From NCBI GenBank assembly GCA_050115935.1, contig JASFPO010000035.1, forward strand, positions 1 through 17,109: DNA of 17,109 nucleotides. Direction: 5' to 3'. The first letter of the stretch is position 1. Each line of letters starts with the position of its first letter. The DNA is from GCA-020344715 sp050115935. GTDB lineage: Archaea > Thermoproteota > Bathyarchaeia > Bathyarchaeales > Bathyarchaeaceae. The notes below the pieces were generated by a model. The model was not told where the DNA came from and made no database searches. It saw nothing but the letters and a program-made list of their open reading frames with translations. Of the stretch, positions 1-8,642 are shown piece by piece. A program made the translations under genes and the position numbers.

Positions 1-1
1 C

Positions 2-214
2 ACAAATCTGGAAACCGAAGTCGATAATCTATCGGACAAATCGGACAGTTTGTCGCAGCAAAACACGGACCTAGCGGAGAAAGTTGACGACTTGACACAA
101 CAGATAAACCTAATGAATCTGGAACTCATAATTTCAAGTGCTGTCATCATAGTACTTGTGTTCATTACTATTGCAGTGATCTTCATATTTAAACGCCGAC
201 CACCAGGCGCTTGA
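2..214 (+). CDS. C-terminal end of a coiled-coil, membrane-anchored surface protein (5' partial)
   Basis: Only the last 70 codons lie in the window; the frame begins at base 2 and ends in TGA at 212-214. The visible part opens with about 37 residues of hydrophilic heptad-like sequence (leucines, valines and isoleucines spaced 3-4 apart among Asp, Glu, Ser and Gln), as expected for a coiled coil. A hydrophobic segment follows (about 22 residues, rich in Ile/Val, starting at LIISSAV), and then a short basic tail, FKRRPPGA. This is the layout of a protein whose bulk is outside the cell, raised on a coiled-coil stalk and held by one C-terminal helix, as in SlaB-type stalk proteins. The N-terminal domain is outside the window, so no function can be assigned. 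The downstream giant gene has the same C-terminal topology. The reading frame and topology are clear; the role is inference. Confidence 0.75.
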   Translation, partial: TNLETEVDNLSDKSDSLSQQNTDLAEKVDDLTQQINLMNLELIISSAVIIVLVFITIAVIFIFKRRPPGA

Positions 215-216
215 TA

Positions 217-245
217 TTTCTCCTTAAATTCCCCCTTTTTTATTT
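217..245 (+). terminator. T-run terminator after the coiled-coil gene
   Basis: Immediately after the stop codon there is a pyrimidine-rich stretch with TTTTTT at 236-241 preceded by CCCCC. This is typical of archaeal transcription termination on oligo-T. No strong hairpin is needed or seen. Confidence 0.5.
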
Positions 246-286
246 CAACAACTCGTCGAGCTAACATTCTAATCCTCGATCCAGAC

Positions 287-304
287 ACCATTTTTTCGAA
301 TGGT
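287..304 (+). repeat. Short inverted repeat in the intergenic region
   Basis: ACCATT at 287-292 and AATGGT at 299-304 form a 6-base-pair stem with a 6-base loop. It lies about 60 bases upstream of the likely promoter of the giant gene. It may be an upstream regulatory site or simply chance; nothing else recognisable lies between 246 and 350. Confidence 0.25.
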
Positions 305-354
305 CAGATTTGAAATATCCGATTTCTGAGATATCCATCATTAATAGGGTTGGT

Positions 355-417
355 ACATAAATGATATATGCTTCAAGGCATATTTGTATTGCCATTAGAT
401 ATAAAATTATTCCGGAG
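355..417 (+). promoter_or_regulatory. Likely promoter, operator-like palindrome and Shine-Dalgarno site of the giant surface-protein gene
   Basis: An AT-rich TATA-like stretch (CATAAATGATATAT, about 355-368) would place transcription start near 390-395. It runs into a perfect interrupted palindrome, ATATGC (366-371) and GCATAT (378-383), which sits where a repressor would block the pre-initiation complex. A second TATA-like stretch (GATATAAAAT, 398-407) is too close to the start codon to serve a transcript carrying the ribosome site. GGAG at 414-417, 8 bases before the ATG at 426, is a good Shine-Dalgarno sequence and fixes the start. Confidence 0.45.
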
Positions 418-425
418 AATTCAAA

Positions 426-3400
426 ATGAAATCCTATAAACGAACCTTAGCAACACTATTCATACTTGCAATCATCATACTCTCAGCAAGTTGGATAAAT
501 CCCCTTACAGCACAAGAACCACCACCCGAAAAACCACCCGAAGAAGGCCCGCCTCTTGAAGATATGCAATTTAATGGGACCTTCATTGGATGGAACACAG
601 AAGAAGACACGGTGACAGACCAATGGACATGGCAAAGCCAAGCATGGGAATTTGGACCATACCCAACCTTTGCCATCTACCTTCAAAACGGAACCGAAGT
701 TACCGACATTAACTTTGTTCCATTAGGCGAACCCTTCAAAATCTCAATAGAGGTCGCCAAAACGATATTCACCGGAAATACGACCCTAGGAAGGGCTGGA
801 CTCAACTGGCACGCTGAGCTGCGAGCCACAAACGGAAGCAATACGGGTTCTGCACATTGTAGGGTTGTCTATGTCAATGAAATGGTCACTCAATACTGGA
901 ACGAAACTGACACCTGGCACATAGAAAGCTTCGTCTTTAACAAGAGTGAAACTTTGGCTCCTCCAGGAGAACCTTTGCCACCCATGGAGGAAGGCGGAGA
1001 GATAAGCTTCTACAAGTTTGACGAAAACCTGAGCACCGTAACGGAAACCAGCGATATGTGGAGAATCGACCTGGTTGGCACTTTCAACACGACAACTACT
1101 CCAACAGGACCTTTCTGGGTCGATCTCGAAGTTACTGATTCATGGGACAACTGGATTGACTTCGGCTACTCAGCTTGGACCGGCAAGATATCGCCGCATC
1201 GTATGGTAGCAGTGGGTAAGCCCGGACTGGTATATGGGGGTTTCAGCGACACATGGACTTTTGAAAAGTTGGACATGGAAAACAGATCAGTATATTCGGT
1301 ATCTAGAGGCGCCTTGTGGAAGATGAGAGTCAACGTAACCTCTGCTGATCTTGTCAACGTGACTCTAGCCTTCGACCTTGATTGGGGTGTGAAAACGTAC
1401 GCAAATGTGACTGGATGGTATCAAGAAACAGTGACAGAATATGGTGGATGGATGTACAACGAGACGGCCGACACGTACTACTGGAACAGCACAGTACCAG
1501 TAACTCGAACCGAGGAAAAGTACGGTCCACATCTTGAGGAACGTTGGACCAACGTGCCCCACGAACGCTGGATAAATGTTACCCGCCACTACTGGGATCC
1601 TATGACAGGTGAAGAGAAATATGAAAATGTGACAGAGTTTGTCCACGAAAAGATATTTCTGATTTATGATCATACAACTGAGAGTTTCACAATTAAGCAG
1701 GGATATTCGTATTGGTTCTATGATCCAGAGCAACACAGGGATAGAGACCAGTTAGTCTTATATCCTTTGAACACCTCAGATCCAACCACACGCTTCTACA
1801 ACCTATCCGCAAACGATTGCAGCTACCAACAAATAGGACCAGATGAGCATGTGATAGAATTCGTAGGCGCCTTCTCTAACACGACTTTCTCGGACAGAAA
1901 CGAGTACTGGATTCAGGAACCTATGGTTTACGGCACCTATGACCGAATATGGGCCAATTGGGAAACAATCAGTCCCAGCGACTTTGAGATCGCAGTGGAC
2001 ACGCTGGTGGCGATCACATCCGTATTTGATCAGAATGGTCAAGAAGTAAAATGGAATATGTTCCAAATAGATCCAGAGGAAGCATTCACAATTCAAAGCA
2101 AATTGCAAGGAGCAAATGTGAGGTACAAGGACATCCACGGTGTCGGCGTTGCCTTCCGCACTGGTGAGGGGCACTGGATTTCAGAGAGCGAAAACTACTG
2201 GTCTGATGTCGAGATTAGGCTTGTCTACGACATAACCAATGACGATTTGACCTCTGTAACATACAACTGGACACACAAAGATGCTTACGTCTACGGTCCT
2301 CACAGGGGATGGGAGCTAGTAAACAAGACAGACTGGCATGAAGAATACAACGAAGAAACAGGCGAATGGGATTGGGTGGAAAGCCCCTATCTCGAGTGGA
2401 ATGAGACCACGATCACAGATTGGCATTGGGAACATCTCGTACTCAACCAGACAGAGTATCGTCGTGACCCAAACTCCTCAAATGCGTGGATTAACCGAGA
2501 AGAAGAGTGGATCCCAGACGAAGACAGAGCTTTCATGATGCCTACCAGCTATGCCAACTTGAACTCAGCAAACATATCACTCATAGAAGGAATAGTGACT
2601 GTCAACCTGAACATCGCTTTCACATCAGAGGCTCCTCAAAGAAACTACTGGTGGGACATAGGCTTCAAAACACTGGCTTACGGTCCAGACTGGAGCCAAG
2701 GTTGGGGAGAACACACGGTAGAAGAGTGGACCTCTGAATCGGTCTACCACGTAAATGGCACAGCCACAGGTAATCAAATCTGGTATGTAACAAGTCCTTC
2801 TACGCCACGTTACACAATCTACAACGGAGAGAGACACAAACTAGAGGAATCTCCCTACATCACAATAGGTGGCAATGATCTTCTAATCAGAACTCGGACA
2901 CATTACGACTGGGGGAGCGGTGAAGATCGTGTTGAGTATGTACTCCGTGATCCATATGACCCTGAAATCGGAGAGGAACCTAGATACTACGAGCTTGCAA
3001 ATGGAACCAAGGTATTCATAACAGAGGCATATCAGGTCCTAATCCGAACTCTTACTTTGAATGACACGGGCGCCTACAGAATCGATGGTGTGGACACCAC
3101 GCCAGTACCCAACGGAACTGCCTTCAGCACATTCATGGATCACGCAGAACAAGACTGGTCAAAGGAGTATTGGAACGAAACCCTCCAACACCACGTAGCG
3201 CCCTATTATTATGAACTCCTCAACGGCACTCGCATCTACAGAGATGAAGCATTTGAAATCCAAAACTACAATATGACAACCAACCGATGGGACGTGTCGA
3301 ATCCCACATACACGGAGAATGCAACATCCCTATTGGTCGACCGCGTTGGAAACGGCGTCGCACTAAACTACACCTATGTTGTCCTACTTAGAGAACACAA

Positions 3401-6400
3401 TTGTTGGTGGCAGCCTCTTCCTGACGGCACTGGATACTACCTCGTGATGAAGAACGGAACTCGCATCATCCACTCAGACCCGTGGTCTGTTCCAGATGAA
3501 CAACGTATGGTAACCATAAATGGCGTGGACTATCAGATCAGTTGGCCTACAGAATATTATAATGGAACATACGATGGCAAGTCTTTCCTTATCCGTGGAG
3601 GCGGGTGGGAAGGCTATGTACGTCCTTTCTATTACACAGAACTCGGCACTTCCAATGGGGTGAAGTACGAACTTCCCTATCCCGGAGCAATGGCATTATC
3701 TTGGTGGGATTTGGAAGGAATCGAATCCGAGGGTCGCAAACTAAAGACAGTGATGTCATTCACAGTTGACGGCACCACATACAGGCTTTACCTAAGCGAA
3801 GACCAACGGGACTATTTCATAATGATAGGTGACACTCGCGTAGATGTTACTTGGCCAATGAAAGACATCGGATTCTATTATGCTGAGATCAATGGAGAGG
3901 AACACTGGGATCTAGCCCAAGTTGGGTGGACTCTAAAGTTAGGAACAAATGTGGATCGGTCAGGACAGTTTGAAGCCGAACTATCTTTCACAACAAAGAC
4001 TGGATATGACCCGACAGGGCGAATGTGGAATGAGCACAATAGATACGGATATGATCGGGAGAACGCAACTCTGTACCTAGAAGCTCTCAACGGCACACGA
4101 TACGACCTTCACTCAGCAATCTTCTTGATGATATGGGAAGTCCAGATAGGAAATGAAACCTACTTCACCATGGATCAATGGGAACGTTGGGAGCCTGTGT
4201 ACATCCCTGAAACAGGCGAAACCCTACAGAAGCCATACATCATAACCCTGAATGGGACTAAAGTGTACTTTGAATGGGAAACACAGCCAGCGAGTTGGGT
4301 CGACGAAATCCATCTTAAGATACCAGGAGCAAACTATACCCGACTCACCCCGTTCAGTTGGCAAATGCAACCGATTTGCGATACTGCTTACATATTCAAC
4401 ATGACGATTCCAGAGGATTCAGGCAACCCTGGACACACAAGTGTCTTCTACGAAAATGGCATTGAAGTGCCTATCAACGCAACATTCAAGGCATTCGGGA
4501 CACACTGGGGGCCAGGAGTACGACAAGACTATCATCATGAGGGTGATCAATGGACACCTGACGCGGGAGGTCACATGCATGGCACAGAAGCACCATGGAA
4601 CAGCAGTCTCCACGTGAATTATATCATAGGACTGAACGGAACGCGCATCTACAGTGAAGACTTTGGCTGGAGAGGAGATCGCTGGGAATCCTTTAAACGA
4701 TGGGATTTCAATGGCGCTACTGCTACTGCAAACGTATCAGCAGCCGTTGTAGAAGGCGGCTACGCTATCTATCTCAACGACACAACAACAGTTGACGTCA
4801 CATCTCGTTGGCCTCAAGGAGGATGGCCCGACCAATACCTGATAATGAAAAACGGTACCTACTTCAACGTGCATTGGAATGAGGCAATTCACCGTTACAT
4901 CACGGTCATAAACAACAACACGTATCTGTTCAGAGATGTAGTAGTATACTACAACCTAACACACTTAGGCACAGTATACCGCATTGTTGATCCAATTAAC
5001 CCCGATCCCAATTCCATAGTGTCGTATACGTATCATCAAATGCCTACGATATCATCAGACAGACAAACTTGGCTTTGGATGAACGCCACATCCGACTCCG
5101 TGCTTCACGACACGGGTTACTACCTTATCAACGCCTCAGACATGTCCAGACTAAACCTTGAGCTTGTAAGCGACTGGTGGATTTCATCTGAAAGCGCTTG
5201 GAAAGACCTGTTCCGCAACAAAGGGCTATGGGAACTAGAGGAAAGTCGCCCAAGATACAACATTACGATTAACGGGCAAGAATATTTTGTGATCGATCCC
5301 AGCCCAGTTGTGGATCGATGGGACGGAGAAATGACTATCGAACATAATACATACAGATATCCTGAATCAATCGATGTCACTCTTGGCGGAACGACCTACA
5401 CAATCGACCTATTCGAAGGTGGATACTGGCGAAACGACCTTCGCTGGAGGCGCTATGAAACTATCACATTATCGGATGGAACAACATTCGAAGTTGAAGA
5501 TCAACATAGATGGAAGCCTGCATATCAAGTTCTGATAGACACAGAGCTACTCGACGTCCAGTTAGAAGAAATGAACATTTACAAAAGACATACCATGTGG
5601 GGTGAAATCTACCGCTGGATGCTGACCGATCTAAACGTGCATAGTGTTCAATCCATATGGGACATTGTTGTTGGCACACCAGGATGGGGAATGTGGGGAA
5701 TTCGGGCCTTTGAAATAGTCTCCGAAACAGGAGCAGTTGACTTAGACGGAGACTTAACAACAACAAACGATCAATACTTCGTGAGGAGAATACATACAGG
5801 ATCAGATCTGTGGAACAGAACTGAGAACCGAATGTTTGTAGAACTCATATGGGATCCAAACTCTTCAATGATTGGCGATGAGATGCACATCGGCGCATGG
5901 ATGGGCAAAGTGCATGTCTCATGGAAATTCGAGTGGACTGAAACATACATCTGGTACTACGCATCCAACATGAGCACTGTCACCCCAACTACGATGCAAG
6001 AGATCAACGCAACCCTGACAGACAGCGCAACTGGATTACCCAATCCAGGGTACTGGGATATAGGACACATGGTCAGGAACTCCACGTGGGCAGACATCTT
6101 AGAGAGAGCAGAAAGAGAACACTGGGACTGGATTGAAGATAACACAAACGAGTGGGAATGGATATGGTTCGGCACACAGCAAGACTACCAGACCAGCTGG
6201 ACTGAAGGCGACGCTATGCAAACGGCTGGAATAGGACTGCGTTACGAATTTGCGGGACTGTTCCTATACCAAGACTCTGAGCAAACACACTTCTTCATGC
6301 CGAAGAGCGTAAGCAACATAACCTTCGTGACACCTGGAGAGGCGTTCGGAAACATTAACGCTACCGGTGATATGGTAGTAGATGGAGACGAAACCATAAC

Positions 6401-7379
6401 GTTCGGGTTCACATGCAATGATGTAAATGGAACCCTATTCCCCTACAACGAACAAAGATCTATGTGGGGATGGTGGGATGGAATGATCCATGGCGCAGAT
6501 TTCGACGCACCAGACCTTACAAAGAAACCTACTGAGTCATCAGTTGATGAAATATCGTTTGCAATTCATTTCAGCGCTAACGCCACAGAAGAGAATGAAT
6601 TAAACAACGAAGCCTCTATGAAAATCGATCAGCGCGTAGGCGATTGGAATCTGGATCACGACGTTATAGATGGTAGACAAGAGAATGTCAGCGGCAACAT
6701 GGTCTATCTGAGGGGTAACGATGTGTTTATGAACCGAAGTCTAGCCATAAGCTACTACGTCACGGCGTTCACGGGTATAGCATGGAATGTTAAAGACGAG
6801 GAAGGCTCAATGGTCGATAACAACAATGTGACCGAATCCTCCAGCTTCGACGTAGCAGCAAAGCTGGCTAACGCGAAATTCGCCTCAGTAAGACTTGGAA
6901 GCACCTATGACTGGAGCAAACCTATCGCTGTCAACGATACTATTCGTACCTTTAACGTCACTAGCAAGACCACACCGGTAGGGTCATTCAAGGCTAGCTT
7001 CGAATCAGAATCAGGGAAATCCTCGACAGGTTTTGACATATCCGCTATGATGTACTTCCTCACTGTTGAATTCCCAAGGTGGGACGGATACGCTGTATAC
7101 AACGACCCAGAGGTACTACTTCATCTGAGCAAGGGCACAGTATATGAAGCACCTCCGGAAGAAGGACTCATAGCAGAGTTGGCACAACGATGGTGGATCT
7201 GGGCTTTAATAGGATCTGCGGCAGCTGCAGCAGTTGTCTTGGTTGTCTTCCGCTCTAAGGTGAAAGGCGGTCTCTCTCGTCTACGACGGTCAATTGGATC
7301 AAAGCTACACCGGGGCAAAGCAAAAGCAGGTCCAGACAAACCAACAAGAGTTCCAAAGGGTCCAAAGCCTCTTGGATGA
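426..7379 (+). CDS. Giant (2317-residue) exported, heavily glycosylatable, C-terminally anchored surface protein with internal repeats
   Basis: Residues 1-29 form a signal peptide (basic start, hydrophobic core about 9-23, likely cut after LTA). An acidic, proline-rich linker follows. The long ectodomain is beta-type, unusually rich in Trp and Tyr, has only a handful of Cys, and carries well over 50 N-x-S/T sequons by eye. A segment of the form hydrophobic-x-x-N-G-T-K/R-hydrophobic recurs around residues 859, 933, 1010, 1222, 1276, 1404 and 1476, with a degenerate copy (SDGT) near 1684; the 859-933-1010 and 1404-1476 spacings are 72-77 residues. A DLDGD loop at about 1772-1776 resembles a calcium-binding loop. 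CARDB/Ig-like sequence precedes a membrane helix (about 2256-2275, WWIWALIGSAAAAAVVLVVF) and a 42-residue strongly basic tail, presumably cytoplasmic. I recognise no catalytic domain. An S-layer-like, adhesive or envelope structural role is inference. The reading frame is uninterrupted over 6.9 kb, which argues for selection. A good Shine-Dalgarno sequence supports the start. Confidence 0.9.
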   Translation: MKSYKRTLATLFILAIIILSASWINPLTAQEPPPEKPPEEGPPLEDMQFNGTFIGWNTEEDTVTDQWTWQSQAWEFGPYPTFAIYLQNGTEVTDINFVPLGEPFKISIEVAKTIFTGNTTLGRAGLNWHAELRATNGSNTGSAHCRVVYVNEMVTQYWNETDTWHIESFVFNKSETLAPPGEPLPPMEEGGEISFYKFDENLSTVTETSDMWRIDLVGTFNTTTTPTGPFWVDLEVTDSWDNWIDFGYSAWTGKISPHRMVAVGKPGLVYGGFSDTWTFEKLDMENRSVYSVSRGALWKMRVNVTSADLVNVTLAFDLDWGVKTYANVTGWYQETVTEYGGWMYNETADTYYWNSTVPVTRTEEKYGPHLEERWTNVPHERWINVTRHYWDPMTGEEKYENVTEFVHEKIFLIYDHTTESFTIKQGYSYWFYDPEQHRDRDQLVLYPLNTSDPTTRFYNLSANDCSYQQIGPDEHVIEFVGAFSNTTFSDRNEYWIQEPMVYGTYDRIWANWETISPSDFEIAVDTLVAITSVFDQNGQEVKWNMFQIDPEEAFTIQSKLQGANVRYKDIHGVGVAFRTGEGHWISESENYWSDVEIRLVYDITNDDLTSVTYNWTHKDAYVYGPHRGWELVNKTDWHEEYNEETGEWDWVESPYLEWNETTITDWHWEHLVLNQTEYRRDPNSSNAWINREEEWIPDEDRAFMMPTSYANLNSANISLIEGIVTVNLNIAFTSEAPQRNYWWDIGFKTLAYGPDWSQGWGEHTVEEWTSESVYHVNGTATGNQIWYVTSPSTPRYTIYNGERHKLEESPYITIGGNDLLIRTRTHYDWGSGEDRVEYVLRDPYDPEIGEEPRYYELANGTKVFITEAYQVLIRTLTLNDTGAYRIDGVDTTPVPNGTAFSTFMDHAEQDWSKEYWNETLQHHVAPYYYELLNGTRIYRDEAFEIQNYNMTTNRWDVSNPTYTENATSLLVDRVGNGVALNYTYVVLLREHNCWWQPLPDGTGYYLVMKNGTRIIHSDPWSVPDEQRMVTINGVDYQISWPTEYYNGTYDGKSFLIRGGGWEGYVRPFYYTELGTSNGVKYELPYPGAMALSWWDLEGIESEGRKLKTVMSFTVDGTTYRLYLSEDQRDYFIMIGDTRVDVTWPMKDIGFYYAEINGEEHWDLAQVGWTLKLGTNVDRSGQFEAELSFTTKTGYDPTGRMWNEHNRYGYDRENATLYLEALNGTRYDLHSAIFLMIWEVQIGNETYFTMDQWERWEPVYIPETGETLQKPYIITLNGTKVYFEWETQPASWVDEIHLKIPGANYTRLTPFSWQMQPICDTAYIFNMTIPEDSGNPGHTSVFYENGIEVPINATFKAFGTHWGPGVRQDYHHEGDQWTPDAGGHMHGTEAPWNSSLHVNYIIGLNGTRIYSEDFGWRGDRWESFKRWDFNGATATANVSAAVVEGGYAIYLNDTTTVDVTSRWPQGGWPDQYLIMKNGTYFNVHWNEAIHRYITVINNNTYLFRDVVVYYNLTHLGTVYRIVDPINPDPNSIVSYTYHQMPTISSDRQTWLWMNATSDSVLHDTGYYLINASDMSRLNLELVSDWWISSESAWKDLFRNKGLWELEESRPRYNITINGQEYFVIDPSPVVDRWDGEMTIEHNTYRYPESIDVTLGGTTYTIDLFEGGYWRNDLRWRRYETITLSDGTTFEVEDQHRWKPAYQVLIDTELLDVQLEEMNIYKRHTMWGEIYRWMLTDLNVHSVQSIWDIVVGTPGWGMWGIRAFEIVSETGAVDLDGDLTTTNDQYFVRRIHTGSDLWNRTENRMFVELIWDPNSSMIGDEMHIGAWMGKVHVSWKFEWTETYIWYYASNMSTVTPTTMQEINATLTDSATGLPNPGYWDIGHMVRNSTWADILERAEREHWDWIEDNTNEWEWIWFGTQQDYQTSWTEGDAMQTAGIGLRYEFAGLFLYQDSEQTHFFMPKSVSNITFVTPGEAFGNINATGDMVVDGDETITFGFTCNDVNGTLFPYNEQRSMWGWWDGMIHGADFDAPDLTKKPTESSVDEISFAIHFSANATEENELNNEASMKIDQRVGDWNLDHDVIDGRQENVSGNMVYLRGNDVFMNRSLAISYYVTAFTGIAWNVKDEEGSMVDNNNVTESSSFDVAAKLANAKFASVRLGSTYDWSKPIAVNDTIRTFNVTSKTTPVGSFKASFESESGKSSTGFDISAMMYFLTVEFPRWDGYAVYNDPEVLLHLSKGTVYEAPPEEGLIAELAQRWWIWALIGSAAAAAVVLVVFRSKVKGGLSRLRRSIGSKLHRGKAKAGPDKPTRVPKGPKPLG

Positions 7380-7397
7380 ACTTAACGACCTAAAACC

Positions 7398-7414
7398 TTC
7401 CTTTTTTCTTTTTT
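7398..7414 (+). terminator. T-run terminator of the giant gene
   Basis: Two T-runs (TTTTTT at 7402-7407 and TTTTTT at 7409-7414) follow the stop codon by about 20 bases, in the short gap between two convergent genes. Confidence 0.55.
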
Positions 7415-7488
7415 GCATGTCTTTTGATTGAGTTCAGGTTCAGTTTTGTGCACAGAAACCTCAATGTTCCAAAGCATCAAACAACGTT

Positions 7489-8565
7489 CTAGGGAAGCAT
7501 TATCTCGTTGATTTCACCCAAATCTTCTAGGCTGTTCATCTTTATTTTCTTACTTGAGATACTGTAGAGTATGTTGTCTATGTAGAGCGTTCTCACTATA
7601 TGGTAAGAAGAATAAAGATAGTCGCTCCCTTTTGATGGGTTAGTGCTTTCTTCCAGGTGAGTGATTCTGCCTTTGAGAACGAGTCCTTGTTCAAGTGATA
7701 TGTCAAACACGTAAGCACCCTGCCAGACGGGATCTCCGTAGATGTAATGCGGAATCTCGTCAGGATATTTGTCTTTGCCGATTTCTGCGACTGAAACGGG
7801 TAGAACAAGAAGACGTTTTGACTTGTCAAACAAGAACGCTTTGTGGTCGTGAAGAACTGGAGAGTCTGTTCCTCTGTCCCCGATTTCGTATTTCGCCAGC
7901 TCTTTTGGCTCACTAACATCGCTAACATCGAAGAGTGAGATCTTCACTCCTTGATACCACGCAAAGTCTCCTTCTTCTGCAGCCACGGTTTCCTTGCCTA
8001 TGCCTATGATGTGATCTTCGTCATAGGGATGCAAGTAGTCTGAGTAGCCGGTTATCTTCAGCTGTCCCAGAATTTTGGGAGTATGGGGCATTTCCAAATC
8101 GATCACAAATAGAGGGTCAACCTTTCTGAAAGTGACAAGATAGCATCGATCACCCATGAAGCGAGCGGAATAGATTGTTTCTCCAGGAGCAAGATTCTCA
8201 AGTTCTCCAACGATTCTTAGATCAGCATCCAAGACGTAGACGTGGTTCTGGCGTCCAGTTGTGATGGCTATTCTGAAATGCCCTTTGTATTCGTCCATGG
8301 AGAACTGGTTGAGCACGTAGCCAGGAACGTTGCCGCTTGCAACATATTCGATTTCTCCTTCTTCTATGTGAATCTTATGGATGGCTGTCTGTTCCAATGA
8401 TTTCGAGAAACCTCTTTGTAGCGGAAGAATGTTAGATTGAATCGTTGCATCTTGAAGGATTATGTAAATGTTGTTCACAGAGACGTAGAGATTGCGTGTG
8501 GCTCCAAGCAAGAACGTCTCATGTGTAGGCTCCTGGTCGTGGTTCTCCACGTTTACAACGAGCAC
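7489..8565 (-). CDS. C-terminal part of a frameshifted secreted beta-propeller protein (PF09826 type)
   Basis: This 358-codon frame starts at a GTG only because the true upstream part is in another frame. Homologous sequence continues upstream of the GTG in the same frame to about 8657 (reading KIRVGGKVEE, then YYSDVYDYSY). Family-typical phrases seen include LNQFSMDEYKGHFR, VYVLDADLRIVGEL, LAPGETIYSARFMGDRCYLVTF, VDPLFVIDL and GYSDYLHPYDEDHIIGIGKET. These are hallmarks of the archaeal/bacterial extracellular beta-propeller domain family whose biochemical role is unknown. The N-terminal portion is the separate frame at 8643-9317; together they would make about 609 residues, a normal family length. 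The gene converges on the giant surface-protein gene. Either it is a recent pseudogene, a sequencing or assembly homopolymer error, or it is rescued by -1 slippage. Confidence 0.85.
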   Translation of the reverse strand: MLVVNVENHDQEPTHETFLLGATRNLYVSVNNIYIILQDATIQSNILPLQRGFSKSLEQTAIHKIHIEEGEIEYVASGNVPGYVLNQFSMDEYKGHFRIAITTGRQNHVYVLDADLRIVGELENLAPGETIYSARFMGDRCYLVTFRKVDPLFVIDLEMPHTPKILGQLKITGYSDYLHPYDEDHIIGIGKETVAAEEGDFAWYQGVKISLFDVSDVSEPKELAKYEIGDRGTDSPVLHDHKAFLFDKSKRLLVLPVSVAEIGKDKYPDEIPHYIYGDPVWQGAYVFDISLEQGLVLKGRITHLEESTNPSKGSDYLYSSYHIVRTLYIDNILYSISSKKIKMNSLEDLGEINEIMLP

Positions 8566-8642
8566 AGTCGTGCAAGTGTAAGAGTAATCATAAACATCGG
8601 AGTAATAGATTGTGGAGGCCTGTATCTCTTCAACTTTTCCGC

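Noticed and set aside
2338..2737. Plus-strand short open frames within the giant gene
   Set aside because: Out-of-frame shadows with low-complexity, non-protein-like composition.
434..7339. Many minus-strand open frames of 60-125 codons inside the giant gene
   Set aside because: They lie antisense to a clearly coding frame with signal peptide and membrane helix, have no ribosome sites or recognisable families, and arise from codon bias of the real gene.
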